This document shows positions 52,158-60,925 of a stretch of 64,000 nucleotides of DNA, in pieces (the stretch's first letter is position 1; each line of letters opens with the position of its first letter). Source of the stretch: Salinibaculum sp. SYNS191. GTDB lineage: Archaea; Halobacteriota; Halobacteria; Halobacteriales; Haloarculaceae. The notes beneath the pieces were generated by a model, which made no database searches, was not told the origin of the DNA, and saw only the letters and a list, made by a program, of their open reading frames with translations. The translations under genes were made by a program, and so were the position numbers. Location: contig NZ_CP147838.1 in assembly GCF_037338445.1 (NCBI RefSeq), forward strand, positions 1,674,001 through 1,738,000. The letters run 5' to 3'.

Positions 52158-52694
52158 TCAGAGCAGGCCCTCGACCTGCGCGAGCAGGACGCCCTCGATG
52201 GTGGCGTCGTTGGTCGGCTGGCGGCGGGCCACGTCGAGGGCGTCCTCGATGGGGACCGTCTCGACGGTGAGGAACTCGTTGGAGTCGCGGTCGACGGCGA
52301 CGGGTTCCAGCCCCTCCGCGAAGACGATGCCCCGGCGGTGGCGCAGGACGCCCGTCGAGACCCAGAACTCCTCCAGCAGCGAGACGCCAGCGGGGTCGAA
52401 CCCCGTCTCCTCGCGGAGTTCCCGCGCGCCGGCCTCGGTGAAGGACTCGCCGTCCTCGACGATGCCCGCGGGGAGTTCGAGATGTTGCTCGCGGATGGCC
52501 GGGCGGTACTGCTCGACCATGATGAGTTCCTCGTCGGTGCGGGCGACGATGACGACGGCCGGCGGGAGCGCGGCCCAGTAGTACTTCTTCTCGGTGCCGT
52601 CGGGCTGTTCGACCAGGTCGTAGCCGCCGTCGTACCAGCCCGTCTCGTACTCCGTCTTCGACTCGATGATGGGCCAGTCGTGGTCGTCGCTCAT
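52158..52694 (-). CDS. Nudix hydrolase (ADP-ribose pyrophosphatase-like)
   Basis: The 178-aa protein has a complete Nudix box, GIVEDGESFTEAGARELREE, ending TGF, at about residues 75-97, with flanking VEQYRPAIREQHLELPAG as in ADP-sugar pyrophosphatases. It hydrolyses a nucleoside diphosphate linked to another group, probably ADP-ribose. Its start overlaps the stop of the next gene upstream by four bases. Confidence 0.88.
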   Translation of the reverse strand: MSDDHDWPIIESKTEYETGWYDGGYDLVEQPDGTEKKYYWAALPPAVVIVARTDEELIMVEQYRPAIREQHLELPAGIVEDGESFTEAGARELREETGFDPAGVSLLEEFWVSTGVLRHRRGIVFAEGLEPVAVDRDSNEFLTVETVPIEDALDVARRQPTNDATIEGVLLAQVEGLL

Positions 52695-53128
52695 TGTGTC
52701 TCCTGTGTCACCGCGAGCAGATACACCGTGCGGTTGTCGTGGACGTACACGCCGTCGGCGGCGGTCGCACGCGGGTTCTGCTCCTCCAGCGCGCGTATCT
52801 CGTCGAACGGCGAGTGAGTGAACGTCTCCTTAAGGCCGGTCGGTCCCCGCCAGTACGGGTCCGAGCGCCCCGTCTCGTTCGCGCTCACGTCGGCGTCGCC
52901 GACTGCCGCGTACGTGAAGCGGTACCGCTGCTCCTCCAGCGCGGTGACGTTGACGGGTGTCGCGTCGTCGCCGACTGTGGCGTTGGGGCCCTCCCACTCG
53001 CCGACGGGCGTCGCGGTCATGTGGTAGGGGTCGCCGCTCTTGAGCAGTCCGGGGACGGCACCGAGCGCGAGCAGGAGGCCGAGAACGGCGAGGACGGCGA
53101 GAATGAAGTTCCGGGTCCGCCGGCGCAT
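52691..53128 (-). CDS. Membrane-anchored protein of unknown function
   Basis: Start ATG at 53128 (MRRRTRNFILAVLAVLGLLL), which overlaps the DUF5809 gene stop (TGATG); the open frame further upstream overlaps other genes. The 145-aa product has an N-terminal anchor followed by an extracytoplasmic domain with Asn sequons (NAT, NVT, NET) and no recognised motif. It is in a run with the Nudix and DUF5809 genes. Confidence 0.65.
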   Translation of the reverse strand: MRRRTRNFILAVLAVLGLLLALGAVPGLLKSGDPYHMTATPVGEWEGPNATVGDDATPVNVTALEEQRYRFTYAAVGDADVSANETGRSDPYWRGPTGLKETFTHSPFDEIRALEEQNPRATAADGVYVHDNRTVYLLAVTQETQ

Positions 53129-53541
53129 CAGACCACCTCGCGGTAGATGCGGCCGAAGGCCTGCCGGCGCAGCGTCGAGACGGCGGCCTGGCGCTCGTCC
53201 TGGTAGGTGGCTGCGACGGCCTCGTCGCCGAAGCCAGGGACGTGCCAGACGACGTTGTCGACGTGCTCGCTCCCGAACTCCGCGACCGAGCGGTCGGTGT
53301 CGGCCAGCCAGTCCTCGTACTCCGCGCGGGTGCCGACGCGGACTTCCAGCAGCGAGGCAAAGAGCGCGTCCCGCGCCGTCTCGATGACCTCGCCGGTGAC
53401 GCGGCGGTCGTACTCCTCGGCGTCGAACGACATCGCCCGGGTGGTCTCCCTGACGACCTCCTGTGCCGTCGGTCCGACGCCCTCGTACCACTCGCGGGCA
53501 TCGGCGGCGGTGTCGGGCGTGAACAGCCCCTCTGTGTCCAT
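53128..53541 (-). CDS. DUF5809-like haloarchaeal protein
   Basis: The 137-aa acidic soluble protein is mostly helical, beginning MDTEGLFTPDTAADAREWYE and including HVDNVVWHVPGFGDEAVA. I recall this as the haloarchaea-specific family DUF5809, usually beside DUF5810, as here. The function is unknown. It precedes the membrane-anchored protein gene with a one-base overlap. Confidence 0.65.
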   Translation of the reverse strand: MDTEGLFTPDTAADAREWYEGVGPTAQEVVRETTRAMSFDAEEYDRRVTGEVIETARDALFASLLEVRVGTRAEYEDWLADTDRSVAEFGSEHVDNVVWHVPGFGDEAVAATYQDERQAAVSTLRRQAFGRIYREVV

Positions 53542-53565
53542 ACACCCCGCTTGGTGTCGGGAGCC

Positions 53566-53979
53566 CTATTCGGTTTCGGAGTCGTCCGCGTCCTCGCGGC
53601 GCTTCGCGGTCAGTTCCCGGGCCTCCGCAAGCACGTCCTCGGCGTCGGCCACCTCCGCGTCGTCGAGTTGCGCGCGGGCCTGCTCCAGCATCGCGTCGGG
53701 CACGTCGCCGCCCTGGCCGCCACCTGTGCCGTCGCGACCCTCCCCGTGGTCGTGCTGGCCGGTCGTGTCCTCGAACACCTGTGGGTACTCCATCTCGTCG
53801 GCGTGGTCGCGGAGTGCGTCGGCCAGCGTCTCCTCGTCCAGCGACTCCCACTCTGGAACGGTCTCGTCGAGCCAGTCCTCGTGGTCGCCGCCGCGAGCCA
53901 GCGCGGTAAAGGCGAGGTGGTTGGCGAGGTGGACCGCGTCGGCCTGCGGGTCGGCACAGACTGGACAGGCGTATCCCAT
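53566..53979 (-). CDS. DUF5810-like protein with N-terminal zinc motif
   Basis: Start ATG at 53979 (MGYACPVCADPQADAVHLAN), giving 137 aa. CPVC plus the following His residues (AVHLANHLAF) could bind zinc. The C-terminal half is acidic, Gly/His-rich and helical. I recall it as DUF5810. It follows rimI by about 30 bp on the same strand. Confidence 0.65.
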   Translation of the reverse strand: MGYACPVCADPQADAVHLANHLAFTALARGGDHEDWLDETVPEWESLDEETLADALRDHADEMEYPQVFEDTTGQHDHGEGRDGTGGGQGGDVPDAMLEQARAQLDDAEVADAEDVLAEARELTAKRREDADDSETE

Positions 53980-54010
53980 ACTGGTGACAGGCGACAGACA
54001 GCCAAAGGAG

Positions 54011-54475
54011 TTACTGGTCGCGGACGAGCACGAGGGCGTCCTCGCCGTCGCTGTAGTACCGGGGCACCGTCCGGCGGTGGACGAAGCCGTACTGGCAGTA
54101 CAGCGTCCGGGCGCGGGTGTTGGACTGCCGCACTTCGAGTTTGACCGAGCCGACGCCCTGCGCCGAGAGGACGCCCAGCGCCCGCTCCAGGAGGCCGGCA
54201 CCGATACCCTCGCCGCGGCGGTCCTCGCGGACGGCGATGTCCTTGACGTGCCCCAGCGGTCGGCCGTGGTTGGGGACGCTGTCGGCGACGACGTAGCCGA
54301 CGACGGCCCCGTCCTCGGCGACGAGAAAGCCCGGTTCGTCGAGGTACTGCTCGAAGGCTGTAAAGGGCCACGGCTGCGGGAACGAGCCCTGTTCGATGCG
54401 GTGGACCGCGAGCAGGTCCGCACGCTCGACGGGGCGGATGTGCAACCCCTCGCCGGGCGGTGCGACGGTCGTCAC
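54011..54475 (-). CDS. rimI: Ribosomal-protein-alanine N-acetyltransferase
   Basis: The GTG at 54475 (VTTVAPPGEGLHIRPVER) is chosen over an ATG at 54520 because TTTGTA lies about 27 nt upstream, as for a leaderless start; 154 aa. The GNAT fold has VKDIAVREDRRGEGIGAGLL as the acetyl-CoA loop, KLEVRQSNTRARTLYCQYGF and RRTVPRYYSDGEDALVL, typical of RimI. It acetylates N termini of ribosomal or other proteins. Confidence 0.85.
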   Translation of the reverse strand: MTTVAPPGEGLHIRPVERADLLAVHRIEQGSFPQPWPFTAFEQYLDEPGFLVAEDGAVVGYVVADSVPNHGRPLGHVKDIAVREDRRGEGIGAGLLERALGVLSAQGVGSVKLEVRQSNTRARTLYCQYGFVHRRTVPRYYSDGEDALVLVRDQ

Positions 54476-54795
54476 AGAACCCGGTACGAACCCGACGTAC
54501 AAAGGAATACTGCCCACCAATACCCGCGAGCAACTGTCTGGATGTTGTCAGTCGCCGGCGCGGAGCAAAGCCGAACGTATCAGGGACCTACGAGAACACA
54601 AGCTTGATAATTATCAGGTGCAAAACTGAGAACGCACCCGTTTGGGTGCCACCCCCCCAACTTCCCCCCACCCCCACCTACAATTCCCTCTTTCCGCGTC
54701 AGTCTCACGCTCCAGCAGCCGCTTCTCGACGCCAAGTGCCGGACGGAAACCGACTCGCGAGCGACTGAATCCCTCTGGACAGAACGGCCCCTTCG
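54476..54795. other. Intergenic region downstream of valS
   Basis: This 320-bp stretch has no accepted gene or tRNA. It holds the rimI promoter (about 54500), an AT-rich 12-bp palindrome, TGATAATTATCA (54605-54616), a hairpin (54634-54649) and an extreme G-run tract on the minus strand (54649-54678). Confidence 0.5.
54634..54678 (-). terminator. G-run tract plus hairpin downstream of valS
   Basis: On the minus strand, runs of 5, 6 and 7 G (54675-54671, 54669-54664, 54658-54652) with short spacers could form a G-quadruplex. They are followed by GCACCC-AAAC-GGGTGC (54649-54634), a perfect 6-bp hairpin, and then a TTTT run near 54625. The order suits a 3' end signal for valS about 120-170 nt after its stop. 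Confidence 0.45.
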
Positions 54796-57516
54796 TCAGG
54801 GGTAGATGAGCACGGTCGCGCCGTCGGATTCGAGGACGACGACCTCCTCGCCGCTCTCCGCGCGGTGTTCCTCCCGGACGTCGACGGCGTCGCCGGGGAC
54901 GAGCGCGACTTCTCGCGGGCTGGGGGACGGCTCCGCCGTCCCGTTCGAGGCGGCTTCGCCGCCTCGCGACCCGCTCGACTCTTCCGAGGCGCTCTGCGCC
55001 TCGCTCTCCTCGCCCAGGTCAACTTCTATCTCCCCGCCGTGAGCCTTCTCGGCCGCAATCTCGGCGGGGTCCATCGCTTCCAGCGCCCCGACGACCGCGC
55101 CGGCCTGGTCACGGAACTCCGGCCCGATGACGGAGTGGTCGATATCGATGTCGACCGGGACGAGTTCGACGCTGGGCCGTCCCTCGCGGACGTGGACCGG
55201 GCCGTTGACCGCCTCGGAGAGGTCGTAGGTGTCGACCGCGGCCTCCGGCGTCTCGTCGGGGTAGACCTCGACCTTCGAGAGGTCGGCGTTCAGCGCCATC
55301 CCCTCGTCGGACTTCCAGCCGCGAATCGTCGAGGCGACGTCTGCGATGAGGTCGCCCGCGGCCTCGCCTTCCTCGTCGACGGCGTCGAGCGTCGGCCACT
55401 CCGTGGCGTGAATCGAACCCTCGGTACTGGGCAGGGCGTGCCAGGCCTCCTCCGCGAGGAACGGCGCGAATGGCGCGAGCATCCGTATCGAAGCCGACAG
55501 CGTCTGGAACAGCGCCTGCCGGGCGGCGTCGCGCTCGCCGGGGCGGCCCTCGTAGAGGCGGCCCTTGATGAGTTCGAGGTAGTCGTCGGCCAGGTCGTGC
55601 CAGACGAACTCGCGCAGTTCGCGCAGGGCGGCGTCGAAGCGGTAGGCGTCCATGTGCTCGGCGACGTTGTCAGCGACGCGCGAACAGCGCGAGCGAATCC
55701 AGCGGTCGACGTCGCGGTAGGCCGGGTCCGAGAGCGGTTCCCGGTCGGCTTCGAGATGCTGGCCCGCGAAGCGGGTGATGTTCCACACCTTCGTCTGGAA
55801 CCGCGAGGCCGACTTGACCTCCTTCCACTGGAACTGGATGTCGCTGCCGGGCTGGCCGCCCAGCGCCATCGCCTGCCGGAAGGCGTCGGCGGAGTACTCC
55901 TCGACGACCTCCTCGGGCTGGACGAAGTTGCCGCGGGATTTGGACATCTTGTTGCCGTCGTCGCCGAAGACCATCCCGTTGACGAGAATCTCGTCCCACG
56001 GAATCTGGTCCTCGATGGCGGCGGTCCGCAACAGGGTGTAGAACGCCCACGTCCGGATGATGTCGTGGCCCTGCGGGCGCAGTGCCGTCGGCTCGAACTC
56101 CGCCTCGGGCCACCCGCGGACGAAAAGCGGCGTGATGGAGGAGTCCATCCAAGTGTCCATCACGTCGGTCTCGCCGCGCCAGTTGTCGCCGTCACATTCC
56201 GGGCAGGCGCCGATTGCGGGTTCGTCCTCGGTCGGCTTGACCGGCAGTTCGTCCTCGGTGGCGATGTGGGTGTACCCGCAGTCCTCGCAGAACCAGGCGG
56301 GGATGGGCGTCGCGAAGACGCGCTGGCGGGAGATGACCCAGTCCCACTCCATTCCCTCGGTCCAGTCCTCCAGGCGGTCGTACATGTGCTCGGGCACCCA
56401 GTCGACGTCCTGTGCCGTTTCGAGAATCTCGTCCTGGCGGACCTCGACGAACCACTGTTCCTTCGAGAGAATCTCGATGGGCGTGTCACACCGCCAGCAC
56501 TGCCCGACGTTCTGGGTGGTTGGTTCGGAGCTGTTGAGCGAACCCTCGGCGTGGAGGTCCTCGACGATCTCCTCCTTCGCCTCGTCGATTTCCAGGCCCG
56601 CGTACTCGCCAGCCTCGTCGGTGAGACGGCCGTCCTCGGTGAACACCATCCGGAGGTCGAGGTCGTACTCGGCCCACCAGTCGACGTCCTGCTTGTCGCC
56701 GAACGTACAGATCATGACCGCGCCGGTCCCGAAGTCGCCGTCGACGTCGTCGTCGGCGATGAGTTCGACCTCCTGGCCGAAGATGGGGACCTCGAAGGTG
56801 TCGCCGATGCGGTCCTCGTAGCGCTCGTCGTCGGGGTCGACGGCCATCGAGACGCAGGCCGCCAGCAGTTCCGGTCGGGTCGTCGCGATCTCGATGTCGT
56901 CGTTGTCGATGCCGTCGAAGGTAATGTAGTAGAGCGTGCCGTCGACGCCCTCCTCGGTCTCGACCTCGGCGTCGGCGATGGCGGTCTCACAGCGGGGACA
57001 CCAGTTGACGGGGTGTTCGTCCCGGTAGACGTAGTCGTCGTCCGCCATGCGGACGAACGAGCGCTGGGTCTCGCCCCAGTAGCTGTCGTCCATCGTCTTG
57101 AACTCGTGGTTCCAGTCCTGGGAGAACCCGAGCGTGTGCATCGTGTCCTTCATCGCGTCGATCTGCGATTCGGTGTGCTCGATGCACATCTCGCGGAACT
57201 CCTCGCGGGGGACGTCCGTGCGGTGGATGCCCTCGTTCTCCTCGACTTTCACCTCGGTCGGGAGGCCGTGGCAGTCCCAGCCCTGCGGGAAGAGCACGTC
57301 GTCGCCCTGGAGGCGGTGATAGCGCGCGGCGAAGTCCATGTAGCACCACCCCAGCGCGTTCCCGATGTGGAGGTTGCCGGTCGGGTACGGCGGGGGCGTG
57401 TCGATGACGTAGTCCGGTTTGGTGCCCGCAAAGTCGTAGACGTCCATCTCTCGCCACTCCTCGCGCCAGGTCTCTTCGACGCTGTCGGGGTCGTAGTCGT
57501 CTGGTATCTCACTCAT
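54796..57516 (-). CDS. valS: Valyl-tRNA synthetase
   Basis: The 906-aa class I synthetase has the HIGH motif [10 protein letters not shown] at about residue 48, the KMSKS motif NKMSKSRGN, and an editing domain between them. Zinc-type Cys pairs include CPRC, CWRC, CEDC and CPEC. It charges tRNA-Val with valine. Near the C terminus (about residues 835-865) a Ser/Glu/Gly-rich stretch is encoded by three adjacent perfect hairpins (54924-55003), probably an insertion. A valine-rich 12-codon frame lies between the TATA box (57650) and this start. Confidence 0.96.
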   Translation of the reverse strand: MSEIPDDYDPDSVEETWREEWREMDVYDFAGTKPDYVIDTPPPYPTGNLHIGNALGWCYMDFAARYHRLQGDDVLFPQGWDCHGLPTEVKVEENEGIHRTDVPREEFREMCIEHTESQIDAMKDTMHTLGFSQDWNHEFKTMDDSYWGETQRSFVRMADDDYVYRDEHPVNWCPRCETAIADAEVETEEGVDGTLYYITFDGIDNDDIEIATTRPELLAACVSMAVDPDDERYEDRIGDTFEVPIFGQEVELIADDDVDGDFGTGAVMICTFGDKQDVDWWAEYDLDLRMVFTEDGRLTDEAGEYAGLEIDEAKEEIVEDLHAEGSLNSSEPTTQNVGQCWRCDTPIEILSKEQWFVEVRQDEILETAQDVDWVPEHMYDRLEDWTEGMEWDWVISRQRVFATPIPAWFCEDCGYTHIATEDELPVKPTEDEPAIGACPECDGDNWRGETDVMDTWMDSSITPLFVRGWPEAEFEPTALRPQGHDIIRTWAFYTLLRTAAIEDQIPWDEILVNGMVFGDDGNKMSKSRGNFVQPEEVVEEYSADAFRQAMALGGQPGSDIQFQWKEVKSASRFQTKVWNITRFAGQHLEADREPLSDPAYRDVDRWIRSRCSRVADNVAEHMDAYRFDAALRELREFVWHDLADDYLELIKGRLYEGRPGERDAARQALFQTLSASIRMLAPFAPFLAEEAWHALPSTEGSIHATEWPTLDAVDEEGEAAGDLIADVASTIRGWKSDEGMALNADLSKVEVYPDETPEAAVDTYDLSEAVNGPVHVREGRPSVELVPVDIDIDHSVIGPEFRDQAGAVVGALEAMDPAEIAAEKAHGGEIEVDLGEESEAQSASEESSGSRGGEAASNGTAEPSPSPREVALVPGDAVDVREEHRAESGEEVVVLESDGATVLIYP
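54924..55003. repeat. Three tandem perfect inverted repeats inside valS
   Basis: Stem-loops with 3-nt loops lie at 54924-54942 (8-bp stem, GGGACGGC), 54946-54966 (9-bp stem, CGAGGCGGC) and 54985-55003 (8-bp stem, CGAGGCGC). They fall in the low-complexity C-terminal segment of ValRS, keep the frame, and look like inserted or expanded palindromic units. Confidence 0.85.
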
Positions 57517-57561
57517 AGTTCATGCTCGACTGTGGTACAACATCGGCTGGGCGGCGAAGAG

Positions 57562-57597
57562 GGTCCAAAAACGACGAGGACCGGACTCACGCGGACC
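57562..57597 (-). promoter_or_regulatory. Alternative pairing elements in the valS leader
   Basis: On the minus strand GGTCC occurs at 57597-57593 (inside the leader frame) and 57582-57578 (just after its stop). Both can pair with GGACC at 57566-57562. A T5 run (57571-57567) sits directly before the latter. The two 5-bp stems exclude each other, as in attenuators, though they are short. Confidence 0.35.
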
Positions 57598-57625
57598 GCT
57601 GTACTACCGACGTGACCACGTCCAT
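57587..57625 (-). CDS. Candidate valine-rich leader peptide of valS (12 codons)
   Basis: ATG at 57625 opens MDVVTSVVQRSA, stopped by TGA at 57587, 70 nt before the valS start. Four of twelve codons are Val, including consecutive GTA-GTA, which is an uncommon Val codon in this GC-rich genome. The ATG lies 27 nt from the centre of TTTATA (57655-57650), so a transcript from that promoter would begin with this ATG as a leaderless start. Translation is not proven. Confidence 0.45.
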   Translation of the reverse strand: MDVVTSVVQRSA

Positions 57626-57649
57626 ACGCGATGGGTGGAGTGTCGCCTG

Positions 57650-57655
57650 TATAAA
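57650..57655 (-). promoter_or_regulatory. valS: TATA box of the valS leader transcript
   Basis: The minus-strand AAATTTATACAGG contains TTTATA, the only AT-rich element in the 178-bp gap upstream of valS. Its position predicts a transcription start at about 57625, giving a 5' leader of about 109 nt, which is long for a haloarchaeal mRNA. Confidence 0.6.
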
Positions 57656-57694
57656 TTTTCGCTTCACGGACCGCCGGGGGGACGACGTACCCGT

Positions 57695-58033
57695 TCAGCC
57701 GCTCGATATCGAGTTCTTGACGTTCAGAAGCGTCACCTGTCCCTGCTGGTTCAGCCTGACGCGATGGCCCGCGTAGGAGAATTCGATCTGCATCTGTGCC
57801 TCCTGTGCTGGCGGGTGCTCGAACAGCCGCTCGACGAAGTGCCCGACTTGGGTGTAGAACGGCGGCAGTTCCTCTATCTCCCGGCCGTCGACGTCGGCGA
57901 TGAGTTCCAGCAGGTCGTACTCCGCCGTCTCCGGGTCGGGGTCGATGTCGGCGCGCAGGATGTCCGTCCGGGCCTCGTCCTCACCCTCCGCCTCTGACGA
58001 GTCGTCGTCCGCCGACGCTGTATCCTCCGGCAT
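57695..58033 (-). CDS. HalOD1 output-domain protein
   Basis: The 112-aa protein has an acidic N-terminal tail of about 25 residues and then a halobacterial output domain 1: YDLLELIADVDGREIEELPP, FVERLFEHPPAQ and IEFSYAGHRVRL. HalOD1 domains occur alone or fused to receiver domains and are thought to be outputs of haloarchaeal signalling. TCATAAATGCG about 27 nt upstream fits a leaderless start at 58033. Confidence 0.82.
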   Translation of the reverse strand: MPEDTASADDDSSEAEGEDEARTDILRADIDPDPETAEYDLLELIADVDGREIEELPPFYTQVGHFVERLFEHPPAQEAQMQIEFSYAGHRVRLNQQGQVTLLNVKNSISSG

Positions 58034-58156
58034 ACTCGAACTGTCGGCTGGCGCATTTATGAGAGTAGTTCCCAGCCGCTGTCGGACTACGTGAGAGACA
58101 GTAGCCCGTGTGATTCCGGTCGCTGACCACTTGTAGCGAACCAGACCGCAGCCCGG

Positions 58157-59173
58157 TCAGTCGGCCCCGACCGGTCCCGAAGCGACGGGGTGTTCGGGCT
58201 CGACGCCCGTGAGTACCCGGCGGACGTCCTCCGCGACGGTCCGGTTCAGGCGCTCCCTGGCGTCCGCGGAGTACCAGGCGGTGTGGGGCGTCACCACGAC
58301 GTCGTCGCGACCGCACAGCGGGTTGTCCTCGTCCGGGGGTTCCACCGCCAGCACGTCCAGCCCCGCGGCGGCCACTTCGCCGGCGGCCAGCGCCTCGGCG
58401 AGCGCGCGCTCGTCCACGATACCGCCGCGGCCGACGTTGACGACGACGGCGTGGTCGGGCAGGCGCTCGAACGCCGCGGCGTCGAACATCCCCCGCGTGT
58501 CCTCGGTCAGCGGGGCGTGTATCGACACCATATCCGAGTCGGCGAGCAGCGTCTCGAAGTCGACCCGCGTCGCGCCGGCGGCCTCGACGGTCCCGTCGTC
58601 GACGTAGGGGTCGTAGACCAGCACGTCGAACTCGAATCCCCGGGTGAGGTCGACGACGCGACGGGCGGTGTCACCGAAGGAGACCAGTCCGAGCGTCGAC
58701 CCGCGAATCCGGGGCTGGGGCCGGTCGGTGCGCCAGTTCCACTCCCCGCCGCGGACGTCGCGGTCGTGGGCGGCGACGCCCCGCCGGCAGGACAGCAGCA
58801 GCGAGACGGCGTGGGTCGCCACCTCGTCGACGCCGTAGTCGGGGGCGTTCGTGACGGTGACGCCCGCCGCACGGGCCGCGTCGACGTCGACGTTGTCCAG
58901 GCCCATCCCGGCGCGGGCCACAACCTCCAGCGAGTCGAGGTCCGCCACGACGTCGGCCGGGAGCGGGCTGTTGACGTCGAGAATCAGCGCCGCCGCGTCG
59001 CTGGCCCGCCGGCGCAGCGTCGCCTCGTCGGTCGTATCGACCGCGTCGATTGTCACGCCGACGTCCGAAAGATGGTCGGCGAGGATGCCGACGTCGACGA
59101 ACGGCGTGTCGCTGACGACCACGTCGGCCGTCGTCTCGTCGCTCGACTGTCCCGTCTCGTTCGATTCGGTCAC
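58157..59173 (-). CDS. D-isomer-specific 2-hydroxyacid dehydrogenase (CtBP/SerA-like)
   Basis: The 338-aa protein has both halves of the 2-hydroxyacid dehydrogenase fold. Substrate-side markers are ARAGMGLDNVDVDAA, NVGRGGIVDE and the catalytic His in VTPHTAWYS. The dinucleotide loop reads TLGLVSFGDTARRVV, so two of the usual three Gly of GxGxxG are replaced by Ser and Ala. It resembles C-terminal-binding-protein-type dehydrogenases annotated as phosphoglycerate dehydrogenase-like. The substrate is not certain. Confidence 0.78.
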   Translation of the reverse strand: MTESNETGQSSDETTADVVVSDTPFVDVGILADHLSDVGVTIDAVDTTDEATLRRRASDAAALILDVNSPLPADVVADLDSLEVVARAGMGLDNVDVDAARAAGVTVTNAPDYGVDEVATHAVSLLLSCRRGVAAHDRDVRGGEWNWRTDRPQPRIRGSTLGLVSFGDTARRVVDLTRGFEFDVLVYDPYVDDGTVEAAGATRVDFETLLADSDMVSIHAPLTEDTRGMFDAAAFERLPDHAVVVNVGRGGIVDERALAEALAAGEVAAAGLDVLAVEPPDEDNPLCGRDDVVVTPHTAWYSADARERLNRTVAEDVRRVLTGVEPEHPVASGPVGAD

Positions 59174-59271
59174 GCCCTCGCTAGGGACGAGAGAGTCTTA
59201 AGGTTGCGTCCGGTTCTCAGCGGCCGGGAAACCCACCAGAGACCGCCAAACGGAGTCCCACCGGGTCGACC

Positions 59272-60807
59272 CTACCGCCGCCAGTACGAGGGCGTCAGGA
59301 TGACCAGGATGGACAGAATCTCCAGGCGGCCGATCCACATCAGGGCGACCAGGTAGAGCTTCGCGGGGTCGGAGAAGGGCAGGAAGGAGTTCATCGGGCC
59401 GACGACGCCGAAACCGGGGCCGACGTTGCCCAGCGTGGCGATGGCGACGCTCGTGGCTTCGAGCGCCGACAGCGACAGGTCGGGGTTGGTGACGCCCTCG
59501 ACGAAGACGACGACCGTCGACAGCGCGAAGATGACGAGGAAGACGAGGACGAACGTCACCAGCCCGCGGAAGGTGTGTTCGTCGATGACGCTGCTGTCGA
59601 CGCGCAGCGGTCGGACCGCTTCCGGGTGGACCGTCGTGAACAGTTCCCGGCGCAGCGACTTCCCGACGACGTACCACCGGATTATCTTCACCGAGCCGGC
59701 CGCCGACCCCGCCGACCCGCCCAGAAACATGGCGAACAGGAGGACGACCTGTGCGGCCTCGCTCCAGGTGGTGAAGTCCATGCTGGCGTAGCCGGTCGTC
59801 GTGACGATGGCGACGACCTGGAAGACGGCCTGCCGGGCGGCGTGTTCGAGGTCGCCGGCGATGGCAGGGACGTTCTCGGGGACCGTCGCCAGGCCGACCC
59901 CCGTGAACAACAGCGCGGCGACGAACGCGCTCACGCCGGCCATCGTAGTGAGGTACGCCCGGAACTCGCCGTTGCCGAGGAGTTCCCCTGGCTCGCCGAT
60001 GGCGGCGTACCAGAACAGCGCGAAGTTCGTGCCCGCGACGACCATGAACAGGATGATGGCCCACTGGGCAGCCGGTGAAAAGGCCTCGACGCTGCGGGCC
60101 TCGGGGGAGAACCCGCCGGTCGGCAGGCTCGACAGGGCGTGGGCGACGGCGTTGTAGAGGCCCATGTTCGGCGCGACATCGGCCAGGTGGAGCCCGTAGT
60201 AGACGACGACGGCGGCGGCGGTGAGCGCGATGTAGATGGCCCAGAGGATGCGCGCCGTCTTTCGAATCCTGGGCGTGAGTTTGGTGAGGTCGAAGCCCGG
60301 TGCTTCCTCGCGGACGAGCCGCGCGCCGCCGACGGAGAGTTCCGGCAGGATGGCGACCATCAGGACGATGATGCCCATCCCGCCGAGCCACTGTGTGAGC
60401 TGTCGCCACATGAGCATCGCGTGGGAGTGGGTCTCGAAGGAGATGTCCCCGAGCACCGTCGCGCCGGTCGTCGTGAACCCGCTCATGCTCTCGAACAGCG
60501 CGTCGACCGGCGCGGCGACGGTCCCGTTACCGGCGATGACGTAGGGCAGCGTCCCCAGAAGCGGGACGGCGAGCCAGGTCAGCGCGACGAGCAGGAACGC
60601 CTCGCGGTGGCCCAGGTCGTCGTCCGGGGCCTGCCACTCCAGGGCCGTCCCGACGGCGACGGCGACGAGGATGGTCACCAGGAAGGGCAGCGGGTCCTCC
60701 CCGTAGACGAGGGCGACGCCGACCGGTCCCAAAAGCGGCACGGAGAGATAGCGGTAGACTGTCCCGACGAGTCCGACGCTCACCCGCCAGTCGACGACCA
60801 GCGACAT
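59272..60807 (-). CDS. trkH: TrkH-type potassium uptake channel subunit
   Basis: Start ATG at 60807 (MSLVVDWRVSVGLVGTVYRY), 511 aa; a longer frame to 60969 crosses the promoter. Four P-loop filters are visible: GFTTTGATV, SLPTGGFS, VTTTGYAS and LGNVGPGF, each at the end of a pore helix within an M1-P-M2 repeat. It imports K+, essential for the salt-in strategy. No TrkA regulatory subunit gene is adjacent. Confidence 0.9.
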   Translation of the reverse strand: MSLVVDWRVSVGLVGTVYRYLSVPLLGPVGVALVYGEDPLPFLVTILVAVAVGTALEWQAPDDDLGHREAFLLVALTWLAVPLLGTLPYVIAGNGTVAAPVDALFESMSGFTTTGATVLGDISFETHSHAMLMWRQLTQWLGGMGIIVLMVAILPELSVGGARLVREEAPGFDLTKLTPRIRKTARILWAIYIALTAAAVVVYYGLHLADVAPNMGLYNAVAHALSSLPTGGFSPEARSVEAFSPAAQWAIILFMVVAGTNFALFWYAAIGEPGELLGNGEFRAYLTTMAGVSAFVAALLFTGVGLATVPENVPAIAGDLEHAARQAVFQVVAIVTTTGYASMDFTTWSEAAQVVLLFAMFLGGSAGSAAGSVKIIRWYVVGKSLRRELFTTVHPEAVRPLRVDSSVIDEHTFRGLVTFVLVFLVIFALSTVVVFVEGVTNPDLSLSALEATSVAIATLGNVGPGFGVVGPMNSFLPFSDPAKLYLVALMWIGRLEILSILVILTPSYWRR

Positions 60808-60925
60808 GTTCCACCAGCGGATGCGCGCCCACAAAGAGGTTTCCGAACGGCTCAGGACGGGCCTGGGCCGGGCGAGTGCTGCCAGCGGCAGTATACTTAT
60901 CAGCCGAACCGGGCAATAATGTGAT

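Noticed and set aside
54476-54795. Possible tRNA gene downstream of valS
   Set aside because: No cloverleaf with a T-arm GTTCRAAYC could be drawn on either strand.
57519-57542. Second mini-frame just upstream of valS (MLYHSRA)
   Set aside because: It has no Val codons and no promoter or start-site support; unlike the 57625 frame it has nothing linking it to valS control.
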